From the NCBI GenBank assembly GCA_900766265.1, contig CAAFUS010000008.1:1-64000 (forward strand): a stretch of 64,000 nt of DNA. Reading direction: 5' to 3'. The position numbers and the translations under genes are program-made. This document shows, one piece after another, positions 8,976 to 19,220 of the stretch; position 1 is the stretch's first letter; every line of letters starts with the position of its first letter. The stretch is from Pseudomonadaceae bacterium. Its GTDB lineage: Bacteria > Pseudomonadota > Gammaproteobacteria > Pseudomonadales > Pseudomonadaceae. Under the pieces are notes generated by a model. That model was given only the letters and a program-made list of their open reading frames with translations. It was not told the origin of the DNA and made no database searches.

Positions 8976-9599
8976 ATGCCCATGCCCGTCACGCCCGCCG
9001 CTTACGCCGCCGCCCGCTGGAAGGAGCTCGAAGAGCAGGACGATCTGGACTGGGATCTCGATGCCATCACCGACCGCAACGAGGCGATTGCCTTCCTGCG
9101 ACGTTTCGAGTGCCGCCTCTGTGTCTATTCCAGCTACGTGGAGAAACTCTACGGCACTTACAGCTTCGTGGTGCCCGAAGAGAACCAGGGCGGCATCACC
9201 ATTCTTCCCAGCGAGCAGGCCTGGCAGGATACCTTTCACGACATTCCCGTCGACGCGGTGGAGCCCACGGGAATCCAGCTGCTGCCCGGCGAGACGGTCG
9301 GAGGTGCCGGTCTTTATCTCAAGATCCCAGGCGAGCACCGCCTCGCCCCATCGCGGGAGGTGCCGTTTCTCGAGGGGCTGCGGCTGCTGATTCAGCGCTA
9401 CAAAATGCGCGACGAGCAGTTCCTGCCGGTCCTGATCAAGGGGGACCTGCGCGAGTATGAGGCGCGGGTGCCCTCGCTGCATCTGCATCGGTTGAATTTG
9501 AAGCGCCTGCGCCGTTGCTCCCAGGCGCAGCTCGATGCGCTCAGGGCCGCGATCGCCGACCATCTCATCGGGCTGTGTCGTCAGGGCTGCAACGGCTGA
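8976..9599 (+). CDS. conserved hypothetical protein
   Basis: A 207-aa soluble protein I cannot assign to a named family. It begins MPMPVTPAAYAAARWKELEE, has acidic DDLDWDLDAITDRNEA near the start and a striking FECRLCVYSSYVEKLYGTYS stretch, but no signal peptide or membrane segment. The reading frame stays open upstream to 8775, but that part is Arg/Ala-rich and looks non-coding, so I start at ATG 8976 (8982 is also possible). It is divergent from mksF. I know no function and do not infer one beyond being a conserved-looking pseudomonad protein. Confidence 0.7.
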   Translation: MPMPVTPAAYAAARWKELEEQDDLDWDLDAITDRNEAIAFLRRFECRLCVYSSYVEKLYGTYSFVVPEENQGGITILPSEQAWQDTFHDIPVDAVEPTGIQLLPGETVGGAGLYLKIPGEHRLAPSREVPFLEGLRLLIQRYKMRDEQFLPVLIKGDLREYEARVPSLHLHRLNLKRLRRCSQAQLDALRAAIADHLIGLCRQGCNG

Positions 9600-9606
9600 G
9601 TGTTTT

Positions 9607-9618
9607 TACCGATCGGTA
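9607..9618. promoter_or_regulatory. 12-bp perfect palindrome upstream of leuA
   Basis: TACCGATCGGTA is a perfect palindrome about 130 nt before the leuA start and 8 nt after the preceding stop codon. Short ACCGATCGGT-type palindromes are typical TetR-family operators, so it may control leuA-holD-rimI. No TetR gene is nearby, so the regulator is unknown. Confidence 0.35.
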
Positions 9619-9749
9619 CATCGGCGGGCGGCGAGGCTTTCGCCGGTGGCGGGTTTCCGGCGACAATTCACTCCATTGCTGCATCGGCATCCACGGCGCC
9701 GGCGCAGCTGATCCTGGCGTATCTGCGCCAGGCGTGAGGAGAGCACATC

Positions 9750-11293
<1,544 letters not shown>

Positions 11294-11297
<4 letters not shown>

Positions 11298-12085
11298 TCG
11301 CCGAAGCGCGGCGCCGCGCCTATCTCGATGCGATGCAGGTGGACAGCTGGCTGCCCAGGGTGGAGCTGCCGTTCGCCGCGCCCTCGCGGGCGTACCTGCT
11401 GCAGCCGGCAGCAGAACCGGAACCGGAGCTGAGGCTGTCGACGCCGGAGCCCGGAGCCGAGGCGTTGGCCGCACCGCCTTCGCAGAAGAAGATAGAGGTA
11501 CCGCGTCCCCGCGTCTCGCTGCCTGAGCCCAAGTCTGCCGTGGCCCCCAGCCCGAACCCGGCGACAAGCGAGCCCGCGGCGCCCGCCGCGCCCGCCGCGC
11601 CGCCGCCACGCTTTGCGTTGCAACTGCTGCGTGCCGGCAGTTGTCTGTTGCTGGTCGAGTTGCCCACCGGCGAGCCATTCGCCAGCCGCGACCCGGCCTA
11701 TCTATTGCTCAAGGATCTGCTGCGCGCTGCCGGGCTGCCGGACAGCCCCACCCAGGTCGGTGACGGTGAACCGATTCGCTGGCCGCTGCTGCACGGCGGC
11801 AACCTCGATCAGGGTGCCCAGGCTGCGCGGGACTACGTACAGGGAGTGGTTGCGGCGGAGCTCGAGGAGTCCCGCTGTGCCTGCCTCTGGCTGGTTGGGC
11901 TGCCTGCGCTGCGGTTCGCCGGTGAAGTCGAGGCGGATGCCTGCAACCGGGAGCTGAATGTGGAAGGCATCGGCCCCGCGTTCGCCATGGCGGGCCTCGA
12001 ACAGATGATGGAAGAACCCGAGCGCAAGGCCGATGTGTGGAACGCGTTGCGCCGCAGCAAGGTCCGTTGGAACGAACAGACATGA
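11294..12085 (+). CDS. holD: probable DNA polymerase III psi subunit
   Basis: A 263-aa protein starting at TTG 11294, overlapping the leuA stop, and ending in a TGA that overlaps the rimI ATG. The first third contains low-complexity Pro/Ala-rich sequence (PAAPAAPAAPPPR near residue 100), and the C-terminal ~150 residues look folded. In many gammaproteobacteria the gene just before rimI is holD, the clamp-loader psi subunit that links chi and SSB. Pseudomonad psi is, from memory, unusually large and lies at this position. The assignment is therefore mainly by synteny and size; sequence motifs are not diagnostic. It may be annotated elsewhere as hypothetical or wrongly as a TonB-like protein. 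Confidence 0.6.
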
Positions 12086-12534
12086 GTGACGCGGTCAGTT
12101 TCCGCCGGATGACCGAGGCGGACATCGATGAAGTGCTGAAGATCGAATTCGCCGCGTTCAGCCATCCCTGGACCCGCGGCATCTTTACCGACAGCCTCGG
12201 TTCCTACGAATGCTGGGTGATGTTCGAGGGGCAGCAGCAGGTCGGTCATGGGGTCATCAACGTGATCCTCGACGAGGCGCACCTACTCAACATCACGGTC
12301 AAGCCGCAAAGCCAGGGCCGCGGGCTGGGGCTTCGTCTGCTCGAACACCTGATGATGCGCGCCAGGGAATGCGAGGCGCGCGAATGCTTTCTCGAAGTGC
12401 GTGCCAGCAACCTGCCGGCCTATCGCCTCTACGAGCGCTACGGATTCAACGAGATCGGCCGGCGACGCGGGTACTACCCGGCCGCCGGTGGGCGCGAAGA
12501 TGCGTTGGTGATGGCCTGCACGCTGCTGGACTGA
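12082..12534 (+). CDS. rimI: ribosomal protein S18-alanine N-acetyltransferase
   Basis: A 150-aa GNAT acetyltransferase that acetylates the N-terminal alanine of ribosomal protein S18. It starts MSDAVSFRRMTEADIDEVLK, has the acetyl-CoA-binding loop QSQGRGLGLRLLEHL and the RimI-like ECFLEVRASNLPAYRLYERYG. ATG 12082 is chosen because it overlaps the preceding stop (ATGA) and matches the family start. The stop is directly abutted by the stop of the convergent gene at 12535. Confidence 0.92.
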   Translation: MSDAVSFRRMTEADIDEVLKIEFAAFSHPWTRGIFTDSLGSYECWVMFEGQQQVGHGVINVILDEAHLLNITVKPQSQGRGLGLRLLEHLMMRARECEARECFLEVRASNLPAYRLYERYGFNEIGRRRGYYPAAGGREDALVMACTLLD

Positions 12535-13074
12535 TCAGCGTCCCGGCGCCTTGTCGCGCCCGGAATCCAGGGGCGAGTCGCCCTCGAGTTCCTCGTCCGA
12601 GAGCACGTCCTCGTCGCTGCTGAGCACCGCGTTGCCGTCGCTGACGCCGGTGTCCTCGTCGCCATCGGCCGGGCCGTCCCAGGGTTTGCCGTCCAGCGGA
12701 TGACGGCGTCCTTCTTCGGCCTCGTCCAGCCCGGTGTCGGCACCGATGCTGTGCTCGCTGACCACGGACAGGTCCTGGTCGGAGGGAAGGCCATGACCTT
12801 TCTCGTTCGGCGATCGCGAGCCGTCGTCAGGAATGAGGGTTTCAGGAGCCAGGTCATCCATCGTGGTGTCGCCGGAAGGCACTTCGCCCACGGTCATGCC
12901 GGCTTCCGCCTCACGGTCGTGCGGAAAGGCATGCTCGACATCCTGCGCAGGGACTTCATCACCGATGCGCCCGACGCGGTCGTCCTTGCGCTGGTGGAAA
13001 TCGAGCTGCTCCATCGAGCCCATGCGGTCTTCGGTATCGTCAATTTCGGTAGGCGTGTAGGGTTTGTCGCTCAT
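12535..13074 (-). CDS. acidic, probably disordered pseudomonad protein
   Basis: A 179-aa highly acidic protein (MSDKPYTPTEIDDTEDRMGS...) with many Asp/Glu/Pro/Gly/Ser, few hydrophobic residues and repeated DE-rich blocks toward the C-terminus (SSDEDVLSDEEL). It looks intrinsically disordered and has no signal peptide or membrane segment. Similar pseudomonad proteins carry doubtful labels such as serine kinase/phosphatase or HPr-related; nothing here supports a catalytic role. The ATG is preceded by GGAGGA. Its stop codon touches the rimI stop, so the two genes converge with no terminator space. Confidence 0.75.
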   Translation of the reverse strand: MSDKPYTPTEIDDTEDRMGSMEQLDFHQRKDDRVGRIGDEVPAQDVEHAFPHDREAEAGMTVGEVPSGDTTMDDLAPETLIPDDGSRSPNEKGHGLPSDQDLSVVSEHSIGADTGLDEAEEGRRHPLDGKPWDGPADGDEDTGVSDGNAVLSSDEDVLSDEELEGDSPLDSGRDKAPGR

Positions 13075-13229
13075 GGAATCCTCCTGCTGGAAACAGCGCT
13101 CTTGCTGCTGTGACCCGAGCAGCCGGGGAAAGATTCAGGCCATGCGACGGCAAGCCCTGCGGACGCCTCGGTGCCGGTAGTCGTGCAAAAAGGGCGAACC
13201 ACCACGGCTCATCGACAGTCTGACAGGGC

Positions 13230-14021
13230 ATGACTACTCAACAGGATTCATCCCCGCTGGATCTCCAGCGCTGTGCTTTCTTTCTCGATGTCGACGGAAC
13301 GCTGGCCGAGATACAGCCCCGTCCGGAACTGGTATTCATCCCGCCGCCGACGTTGCGCGCGCTCGAACAGATGCAGGTCCTGGGCGTGCCAGTGGCAGTG
13401 GTCTCCGGACGCCGCATCGAGGAACTCGACCGTCTGCTCTCTCCGCTGCGCCTGCCTGCCGCCGGCGTTCACGGCGCGGAGCGCCGGGGCATCGATGGCA
13501 CCCTTCATCACCTGAAGCTGGACACCCAGGCCCTGGCGCGCATCGAGCTGGAGCTGACCTCGGCCTGTGGCAGGTATCCCGGCCTGATGCTGGAAAACAA
13601 AGGTGTCGCCTTTGCCCTGCATTATCGCCAGGCGCCAGCGCTCGAGTCGCAGGTACGCGAGCTGGCCGAGGAGTTCGCCCGACGCTACGCCGACGTGCTG
13701 AGCCTGCAACCGGGCAAGTGTGTGTTCGAGCTCAAACCCAAGGGGGCAAGCAAGGGCGAGGTCATTCGCGACATGATGCGCGAGGCCCCCTTCAACGGAC
13801 GCGTGCCGGTGTTCGTTGGCGACGACCTCACCGATGAGGCCGGTTTTGCCGTGGTCGATGAGCTGGGGGGCTATACCTATAAAGTGGGCACTGGCGAAAC
13901 GCTGGCCCGACGACGGCTCGATTCGGTCGCCGCCGTCAGCCTCTGGTTGAGCGAATTGCTGAGCGTTGCACAAGCACCCGGTGCCGTTTCTTCGAACAAT
14001 AAAAGTGAAGGACAGTCATGA
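13230..14021 (+). CDS. otsB: trehalose-6-phosphate phosphatase
   Basis: A 263-aa HAD-superfamily phosphatase that removes phosphate from trehalose-6-phosphate. Motif I FLDVDGTLAE is at 19-27, motif II VVSGRRIEEL follows, and motif IV VFVGDDLTDEAGF lies near 191-203. Trehalose made by OtsAB is an osmotic and desiccation protectant. The stop overlaps the otsA start (ATGA), with otsB first, the E. coli order. The start is ATG 13230; the upstream Shine-Dalgarno is poor. Confidence 0.93.
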   Translation: MTTQQDSSPLDLQRCAFFLDVDGTLAEIQPRPELVFIPPPTLRALEQMQVLGVPVAVVSGRRIEELDRLLSPLRLPAAGVHGAERRGIDGTLHHLKLDTQALARIELELTSACGRYPGLMLENKGVAFALHYRQAPALESQVRELAEEFARRYADVLSLQPGKCVFELKPKGASKGEVIRDMMREAPFNGRVPVFVGDDLTDEAGFAVVDELGGYTYKVGTGETLARRRLDSVAAVSLWLSELLSVAQAPGAVSSNNKSEGQS

Positions 14022-15424
14022 GCCGTTTAGTCGTGGTTTCCAATCGAGTCGCGCCCATCCGCGAGGGCAAGCCGGCGGCGGGCGGCCTGGCCGTCGGCGT
14101 CTACGAGGCCCTGCGTCAATCCGGCGGCATCTGGTTCGGTTGGAGCGGCGAGGTGTCCGCCAACCCCCAGACCCATAGCGAGATGGTGGGCAACATCAAC
14201 TACGTGACCTTGGGGCTTAACAAGCGCGATTACGACCAGTACTACCGCGGTTTCTCCAACGCGACACTTTGGCCTATCTTCCATTACCGCATCGATTTGG
14301 CCCGGTACAGCCGAGAAGAGTACGACGGCTACCGTCGCGTCAACGTGATGCTCGCCGAAAAGCTCAAGCCGCTGCTAAAGCCCGACGACATCATCTGGAT
14401 CCACGACTACCACCTGATCCCGTTCGCCGAGGCCTGCCGGATGCTCGGCATTCGCAACCGCATCGGTTTCTTCCTGCACATTCCGTTTCCGGCGCCGGAA
14501 ATTCTCACCGCCATCCCGCCGCACAACGAACTGCTCAAGACACTCTGCTATTACGACCTGATCGGTTTCCAGACCGAGACCGACCGGCTGGCGTTCCAGG
14601 ACTATATCGTGCGTGAGGTCCGCGGGCTGGTCGAATCCGACGGCAGCCTGACCGCTTACGGGCAGAACTTCCGCGCCGGCGTCTACCCGATCGGCGTCGT
14701 GCCCGATGAGATCGCCAAGGTGGCCGAGTCGTACAAGGGGCGCCGTCATCCGGTGGGCCGCAATACCGAAGGCGGGCCGCGCAAGACCATCATCAGCGTC
14801 GACCGGCTGGATTACTCCAAAGGGCTGCTCGAGCGCTTTCTGGCCTATGAGGAGTTTCTCGACCGCTTCCCCGAGCACCGGCGCAACGTCGAGTTTATTC
14901 AGATCGCGCCGACCTCACGCTCGGACGTCAAGACCTACCAGCGCATCCGCGAGCAGCTCGAAAGCGAGGCCGGGCACCTAAACGGCCGTCTCTCAGACCT
15001 CGACTGGACACCGTTGCACTACCTCAACAAGAGCCACGACCGGCGGGTGCTGATGGGCTTGTTCCGCGCGGCCAACATCGGTTTCGTCACGCCGCTTCGC
15101 GATGGGATGAATCTCGTCGCCAAGGAGTACGTCGCTGCTCAGGACCCCGCCGACCCCGGCGTGCTGGTGCTATCACGTTTCGCCGGCGCCGCGCGCGAGC
15201 TGACCTCGGCGTTGATCATCAATCCTTACGACCGCATCGGCATGGCCGAAGCGCTGGACCGCGCCTTGCGCATGCCGCTCGAGGAGCGCAAGGATCGTTA
15301 CGAACACATGATGCGGGCGATCCGCGCAGCCGATCTGGATGCCTGGCGCGACAATTTCCTGCGCGATCTACGTTCCTTCGTGTCCCGTCCCAAGGACTTC
15401 AGTGCGCAGGCCTACGCTTCCTGA
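14018..15424 (+). CDS. otsA: trehalose-6-phosphate synthase
   Basis: A 468-aa GT20 glycosyltransferase making trehalose-6-phosphate from UDP-glucose and glucose-6-phosphate; near the 474-aa E. coli length. Family hallmarks are VVSNRV at the N-terminus, the glycine-rich PAAGGLAVGV donor loop, WIHDYHL, RIGFFLHIPFPAPE, VDRLDYSKGL and TPLRDGMNLVAKEY. Translation is coupled to otsB through ATGA, and GAAGGACAG precedes the ATG. The pair would be expected to respond to osmotic or stationary-phase signals, but I saw no specific operator. Confidence 0.95.
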   Translation: MSRLVVVSNRVAPIREGKPAAGGLAVGVYEALRQSGGIWFGWSGEVSANPQTHSEMVGNINYVTLGLNKRDYDQYYRGFSNATLWPIFHYRIDLARYSREEYDGYRRVNVMLAEKLKPLLKPDDIIWIHDYHLIPFAEACRMLGIRNRIGFFLHIPFPAPEILTAIPPHNELLKTLCYYDLIGFQTETDRLAFQDYIVREVRGLVESDGSLTAYGQNFRAGVYPIGVVPDEIAKVAESYKGRRHPVGRNTEGGPRKTIISVDRLDYSKGLLERFLAYEEFLDRFPEHRRNVEFIQIAPTSRSDVKTYQRIREQLESEAGHLNGRLSDLDWTPLHYLNKSHDRRVLMGLFRAANIGFVTPLRDGMNLVAKEYVAAQDPADPGVLVLSRFAGAARELTSALIINPYDRIGMAEALDRALRMPLEERKDRYEHMMRAIRAADLDAWRDNFLRDLRSFVSRPKDFSAQAYAS

Positions 15425-15502
15425 GGGTGTGACCCCGTTCTCGACAGGCTTGTCAAAGGCGGGATCGATTCGTAAGGTGCGTGTCGGCTGTCAGAGGGGC
15501 AA

Positions 15503-16150
15503 ATGATGAGCGATCTGGATTCGCTGTTCGAGAACAACAAGCGCTGGGCTGAAGCGATCAAGGAAGAAGACCCAGGCTTCTTCGCCAAGCTGGCCAAGCA
15601 GCAGACGCCCGAATACCTGTGGATCGGCTGCTCCGATGCGCGGGTGCCGGCCAACGAGATCGTGGGCCTGCTTCCAGGCGATCTGTTCGTGCACCGCAAC
15701 GTCGCCAACGTGGTGCTGCATACCGACCTCAATTGCCTGTCGGTCATCCAGTTCGCCGTTGACGTCCTTAAGGTCAAGCACATCTTGGTGACCGGTCACT
15801 ACGGCTGCGGTGGCGTGAGGGCCTCGATGCGCGATGGCCAGTTGGGCCTCATCGACGGTTGGCTGCGCACAATCCGCGACCTTTACTACGAGCACCGCGA
15901 GCACATCTCCAGCCTGCCGACCGAGGAGGAGCAGGTCGACAGGATGTGCGAGCTCAATGTGATCCAGCAGGTAGCCAACGTCAGCCACACCAGCATCGTC
16001 CAGAATGCCTGGCACCGCGGGCAGCCGCTGCAGGTCCATGGCTGCATCTACGGCATCAAGGACGGCCTCTGGAAAAACCTCAACGTCACCGTCAGCGGTC
16101 CCGAGCAACTGCCGCCGCAATATCGCCTGCGTCCGCTCGGCCAAGCCTGA
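15503..16150 (+). CDS. can: beta-class carbonic anhydrase
   Basis: A 215-aa zinc enzyme interconverting CO2 and bicarbonate, cytoplasmic. The zinc ligands and catalytic pair of the beta class are visible: C43, D45 and R47 in IGCSDARVP, then H99 and C102 in TGHYGCGGV. Length matches E. coli Can (220 aa). The start is ATG 15503 or 15506, after a GAGGGG Shine-Dalgarno. A DMT transporter follows 2 nt after the stop, probably cotranscribed. In P. aeruginosa, from memory, a homologue occupies the same neighbourhood near rimI and tRNA-Met. Confidence 0.95.
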   Translation: MMSDLDSLFENNKRWAEAIKEEDPGFFAKLAKQQTPEYLWIGCSDARVPANEIVGLLPGDLFVHRNVANVVLHTDLNCLSVIQFAVDVLKVKHILVTGHYGCGGVRASMRDGQLGLIDGWLRTIRDLYYEHREHISSLPTEEEQVDRMCELNVIQQVANVSHTSIVQNAWHRGQPLQVHGCIYGIKDGLWKNLNVTVSGPEQLPPQYRLRPLGQA

Positions 16151-16152
16151 CC

Positions 16153-17052
16153 GTGCCGTCGCGCCTGGTTCTCGCCTACTGCGGCCTGCTCGTCGCCTGC
16201 CTGTGCTGGGGTGGCAACGCCCTGGTCGCCCGGGCGTTCTACCAGGACATTCCGCCGCTGAGCCTGTCATTCTGGCGCTGGGTCACCGCGCTGGCGATCC
16301 TGCTGCCGTTCGTCGCGCAGCCGATGTGGCAGCGCCGCACTGCGCTCCGACGTGCTGGCTGGCGGCTCTGGGTGCTCGCCGCACTGGGTATCAGCAGTTA
16401 CAACTCCCTGCTCTATACCGCAGCCCAGAGCACGGCGGCGATCAACCTCACCCTGGTCAATACCTGCCTGCCGCTGGCGACCTTCATCGGCGGGGGCCTA
16501 CTGTTCGGCGAGTGGCCCGAGCGGCGCAGCTGGGTCGGGCTCGGCGTGGCGGCGGCCGGGCTGGTGGCCTTGATCAGCCAAGGCAGCCTGGCCAACCTTG
16601 CGCGCCTGGTGTTCAACCCGGGCGATCTGGTGATGCTGCTGGCAGTGGTGGTCTGGGCGCTCTACACGCTACTGATTCGTCGTTGGACGCCGGCGCTCGG
16701 CCTGCCGCCGCTGGTGCTGCTGGGCACGCTGGTGCTGCTCGGCGTGCCGATGATCCTGCCGTTCTACCTGTGGGAGCTGTCCCGCGTGGGCGGTTTTGCG
16801 CCAACGGCTGGCAACCTCGGCGCGGTCGCCTACACGGCGGTGTGCGCGTCGCTGGTGGCGTATCTGGCCTGGAATCACGGCGTGCGCGTGGTCGGCGCGG
16901 CAAAGGCGGCTATCACCAGCTATTCGATGCCGTTGTTCACGGCGTTGCTCGGCTGGTTGGTGCTGGGGGAGACGCTGCAGCCGTTCCATTGGGTGGGCGG
17001 GGCGATGATCTTTGCCGGCCTCCTGCTGGCCACGCGACCGGCCCTGCGCTGA
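16153..17052 (+). CDS. DMT-family (EamA) transporter
   Basis: A 299-aa inner-membrane protein with about ten hydrophobic helices and two EamA repeats, opening YCGLLVACLCWGGNALVARA. It is a drug/metabolite-transporter family permease; substrate unknown, commonly amino acid or metabolite efflux. I chose GTG 16153, 2 nt after the can stop. The frame is open further upstream, but that part is out-of-frame can sequence. No clear Shine-Dalgarno is present, suggesting translation coupled to can. Confidence 0.85.
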   Translation: MPSRLVLAYCGLLVACLCWGGNALVARAFYQDIPPLSLSFWRWVTALAILLPFVAQPMWQRRTALRRAGWRLWVLAALGISSYNSLLYTAAQSTAAINLTLVNTCLPLATFIGGGLLFGEWPERRSWVGLGVAAAGLVALISQGSLANLARLVFNPGDLVMLLAVVVWALYTLLIRRWTPALGLPPLVLLGTLVLLGVPMILPFYLWELSRVGGFAPTAGNLGAVAYTAVCASLVAYLAWNHGVRVVGAAKAAITSYSMPLFTALLGWLVLGETLQPFHWVGGAMIFAGLLLATRPALR

Positions 17053-17198
17053 GTCGTTGCATTCGCTGACCGCGGCGGTTCTGGCAAGGGCAGGGGTTCA
17101 CAACGGTGCAATTGCAGACGCGACAGTTGCCGACGGCGTCGCAAGGCGTACACTGCGCCAGCAAAGCGCTACGCTGCCCGCCACGCCAAGGAGCTGTC

Positions 17199-18116
17199 GT
17201 GAAACTCCGTCGTTCTATCCTCTGCCTGCTGTTTTCTTCCCTTGCACTCGGCGCGACCGGCGCGACTGCAACCACCAGCCGAACCCCCACCACCGTCCAG
17301 GAACTGGCCGCCAGCAGTGCGATGCTGGTGGACCTTGAAACCGGGAAGGAGCTCTATTCGAGCAACCCTGACGCCGTCGCGCCAATCGCTTCGGTGACCA
17401 AGCTGATGACCGCCATGGTGACCCTCGACGCCAACCTGCCGTTGGACGAGCGCCTGCCGATCGTAATCAGCGATGTCGCCGAGATGCGCGGCGTCTATTC
17501 GCGGGTGCGTCTGGGCAGCGTCATCAGTCGCCGCGACATGCTGCTGCTCGCATTGATGTCTTCGGAGAACCGGGCAGCGGCGAGCCTTGCCCACCACTAT
17601 CCCGGCGGCGTGCCTGGCTTCATCAAGGCGATGAACGCCAAGGCGCAGGCGCTCGGCATGAATCATAGCCACTTCGTCGAGCCGACCGGGCTGTCAGCGG
17701 GTAACGTCTCGACTGCGCGCGATCTGGTGCGGCTGTTGCAGGCCGCCGGCCAGTACCCCCTGATCAGCGAACTCAGCGCAACGCCCGAACGGACCGTCGC
17801 CTTCACCAAGCCGAACTACACGCTGGGTTTTCGCAACACCAACAGCCTGGTGCGAAAGCCGGACTGGAAGATCGACGTAACCAAGACCGGCTTCACCAAT
17901 GACGCGGGACACTGCCTGGTCATGCGCACGGTGATGAACCAGCGCCCGGTCGCGTTCGTGGTGCTCGACGCCTTCGGCAAGTACACCCATATCGCTGACG
18001 CCAGCCGCCTGCGTACCTGGCTGGAAACCGGCCGGATCACGCCGGTGCCGGCTGCGGCGCTGGCCTACAAGCAACAGCGCAGCCCCGCAGTACGTCAGTT
18101 GCACGCCGTACAGTGA
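17199..18116 (+). CDS. pbpG: D-alanyl-D-alanine endopeptidase, PBP7 type
   Basis: A 305-aa periplasmic penicillin-binding protein of the PBP7/8 type, which cleaves D-Ala-mDAP crosslinks in peptidoglycan. An N-terminal signal peptide (VKLRRSILCLLFSSLALGA) is followed by the active-site SVTK (65-68), SEN (122-124) and KTG (229-231). GTG 17199 is chosen because AAGGAG sits 7 nt upstream and a signal peptide begins there; the longer open frame to 17106 lacks both. Length matches E. coli PbpG (about 310 aa). It is preceded by a 146-nt gap, so it probably has its own promoter. Confidence 0.92.
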   Translation: MKLRRSILCLLFSSLALGATGATATTSRTPTTVQELAASSAMLVDLETGKELYSSNPDAVAPIASVTKLMTAMVTLDANLPLDERLPIVISDVAEMRGVYSRVRLGSVISRRDMLLLALMSSENRAAASLAHHYPGGVPGFIKAMNAKAQALGMNHSHFVEPTGLSAGNVSTARDLVRLLQAAGQYPLISELSATPERTVAFTKPNYTLGFRNTNSLVRKPDWKIDVTKTGFTNDAGHCLVMRTVMNQRPVAFVVLDAFGKYTHIADASRLRTWLETGRITPVPAAALAYKQQRSPAVRQLHAVQ

Positions 18117-18268
18117 GCCCCGTCCAGGGGCTGCGCCAACGGCCTGCCCCTGCATGCAGAAAGAATCGGGCAACGCGCGCCCAAAGGCCGTCCAGGAAAT
18201 AGACCGATCGGCAATGTTTCTGGGTGCCATGACTCCTTACCAATTCTTTACATGCCCTTCACCGTAAC

Positions 18269-18362
18269 TTGACGCCCTGCGGCGTAAAGTCGATAGCAGG
18301 CTGAAGGAGCAGCCCAAGCTCCCTTGATGTGTTTTAAGCCCGCCCCTGAGCGGGCTTTTTCT
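18269..18362 (+). ncRNA. possible small RNA with intrinsic terminator
   Basis: After the pbpG stop there is a TTGACG (18269-18274) with a weak GATAGC-like -10 about 17 nt further on, then roughly 60 nt without an ORF, ending in a strong intrinsic terminator at 18336-18362. This arrangement suggests a short transcript of about 60-70 nt. It matches no small RNA I recognise. It could also be just the distal terminator of pbpG, 220 nt after its stop. Confidence 0.4.
18336..18362 (+). terminator. strong intrinsic terminator
   Basis: AAGCCCGC (18336-18343) pairs with GCGGGCTT (18350-18357) around a CCCTGA loop, followed by a TTTTTCTT run. It ends either the pbpG transcript or a small RNA starting near 18300. 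Confidence 0.85.
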
Positions 18363-18402
18363 TGCCTGGCGCAAGGCCGCCGCCCCGTCGCGTACGCCCT
18401 CT

Positions 18403-18642
18403 TCAATCCGCGCTGCAGCGAATACGCAATTCGGTGCGGCCCGTGCTCCGCTCGTCGTCGAGTTTCTGGTAGCCGTACGGGCAGGCCTTGCGTGCGAGCG
18501 CCTGGCAATCGGCCCAGTCGGCGCTGGCTCCGCCGCAGGCGAAGATATATTCATCGTCGGATGCGGCGGGCGGTACGGTTTCTACCGTCTGGCAGGCTGC
18601 CAACAAGAGGAGAAAGGGGGCGAGGGGGATCACTCCGTGCAT
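18403..18642 (-). CDS. small predicted lipoprotein
   Basis: A 79-aa protein with a signal peptide and lipobox (MHGVIPLAPFLLLLAACQTV, C18 as the lipidated residue), so likely anchored in the outer membrane. The short mature part has four further cysteines (FACGG, DCQAL, KACPYG, IRCSAD), which could make two disulfides in the periplasm. ATG 18642 is chosen because GGAG lies 8 nt upstream and the lipoprotein signal starts there; ATG 18666 would only add eight residues. Function unknown. Confidence 0.7.
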   Translation of the reverse strand: MHGVIPLAPFLLLLAACQTVETVPPAASDDEYIFACGGASADWADCQALARKACPYGYQKLDDERSTGRTELRIRCSAD

Positions 18643-18833
18643 GGGCGCGTCTCCGGGAACATTCAATGGTTCGACATTGGAGCCCGACCCGGCCCAAAGG
18701 GTGCAACCGAATATCTGGCGAGAGGGGCGGCGTTAGTTTCCGGCCCCAGGGCCTGCATGCGAAGCCGGCAGTCGTGCGATGCTCAGGCTTCAAGAGAAGG
18801 GTTGCACCGAAGTGCGCTTGAATCACAGGCAAT

Positions 18834-18868
18834 AAAAAGGGGTTCAGCTTTCGCTGAACCCCTTTTCA
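18834..18868 (-). terminator. terminator of tRNA-Met gene
   Basis: On the minus strand GGGGTTCAGC pairs with GCTGAACCCC around a GAAA tetraloop and runs into CCTTTTT. It lies 4 nt beyond the encoded CCA of tRNA-Met. On the plus strand the same hairpin reads into CCTTTTCAAT, so it may act bidirectionally. Confidence 0.85.
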
Positions 18869-18871
18869 ATA

Positions 18872-18948
18872 TGGTGGCTACGCAGGGACTTGAACCCCGG
18901 ACCCCAGCATTATGAATGCTATGCTCTAACCAGCTGAGCTACGTAGCC
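18872..18948 (-). tRNA. tRNA-Met (CAT anticodon), elongator
   Basis: A 77-nt cloverleaf on the minus strand: acceptor GGCTACG with CGTAGCC, D-arm GCTCAGCTGGTTAGAGC, anticodon loop TTCATAA (CAT), T-arm with GGTTCAAGTCC, discriminator A and encoded CCA. The 5' end GGCTACGTAGCTCAG matches bacterial elongator tRNA-Met, not initiator. A terminator follows. In P. aeruginosa, from memory, this tRNA lies next to ychF; here ~17.6 kb separates them. Confidence 0.96.
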
Positions 18949-19220
18949 GAGTGGCGCGCATTATTCTCGGCCGCGGTCGTGCTGTCAACCCTGCTGTTGC
19001 GCTTTTTTATGTGATTTTCAAGCGGTTAGCGCGCGCGGCGGCCGTTGGGCGGATGCGATGGCCTGGCGCGGTTGCGCGCGGGCAGGCGAGCAGGTAGACA
19101 GGCGCTCTGGCGCATGTGCGCAGCGACCTGTAGGCGTATACCGATGGCTGGCTTCGACCGTTGTCCGTTAACTCTTTTTCCGCGTTGCCGAGGCGTTCTG
19201 CCTGTGGCGAGAGCTCGCTC

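Noticed and set aside
15859..16152. Extension of the DMT transporter frame across can
   Set aside because: It is a shifted frame of the carbonic anhydrase; the transporter starts at GTG 16153.
18872..18948. tRNA-Met as an integration (att) site
   Set aside because: No copy of the tRNA 3' end and no integrase gene were found in the neighbouring accessory stretch, which lies on the 5' side of the tRNA.
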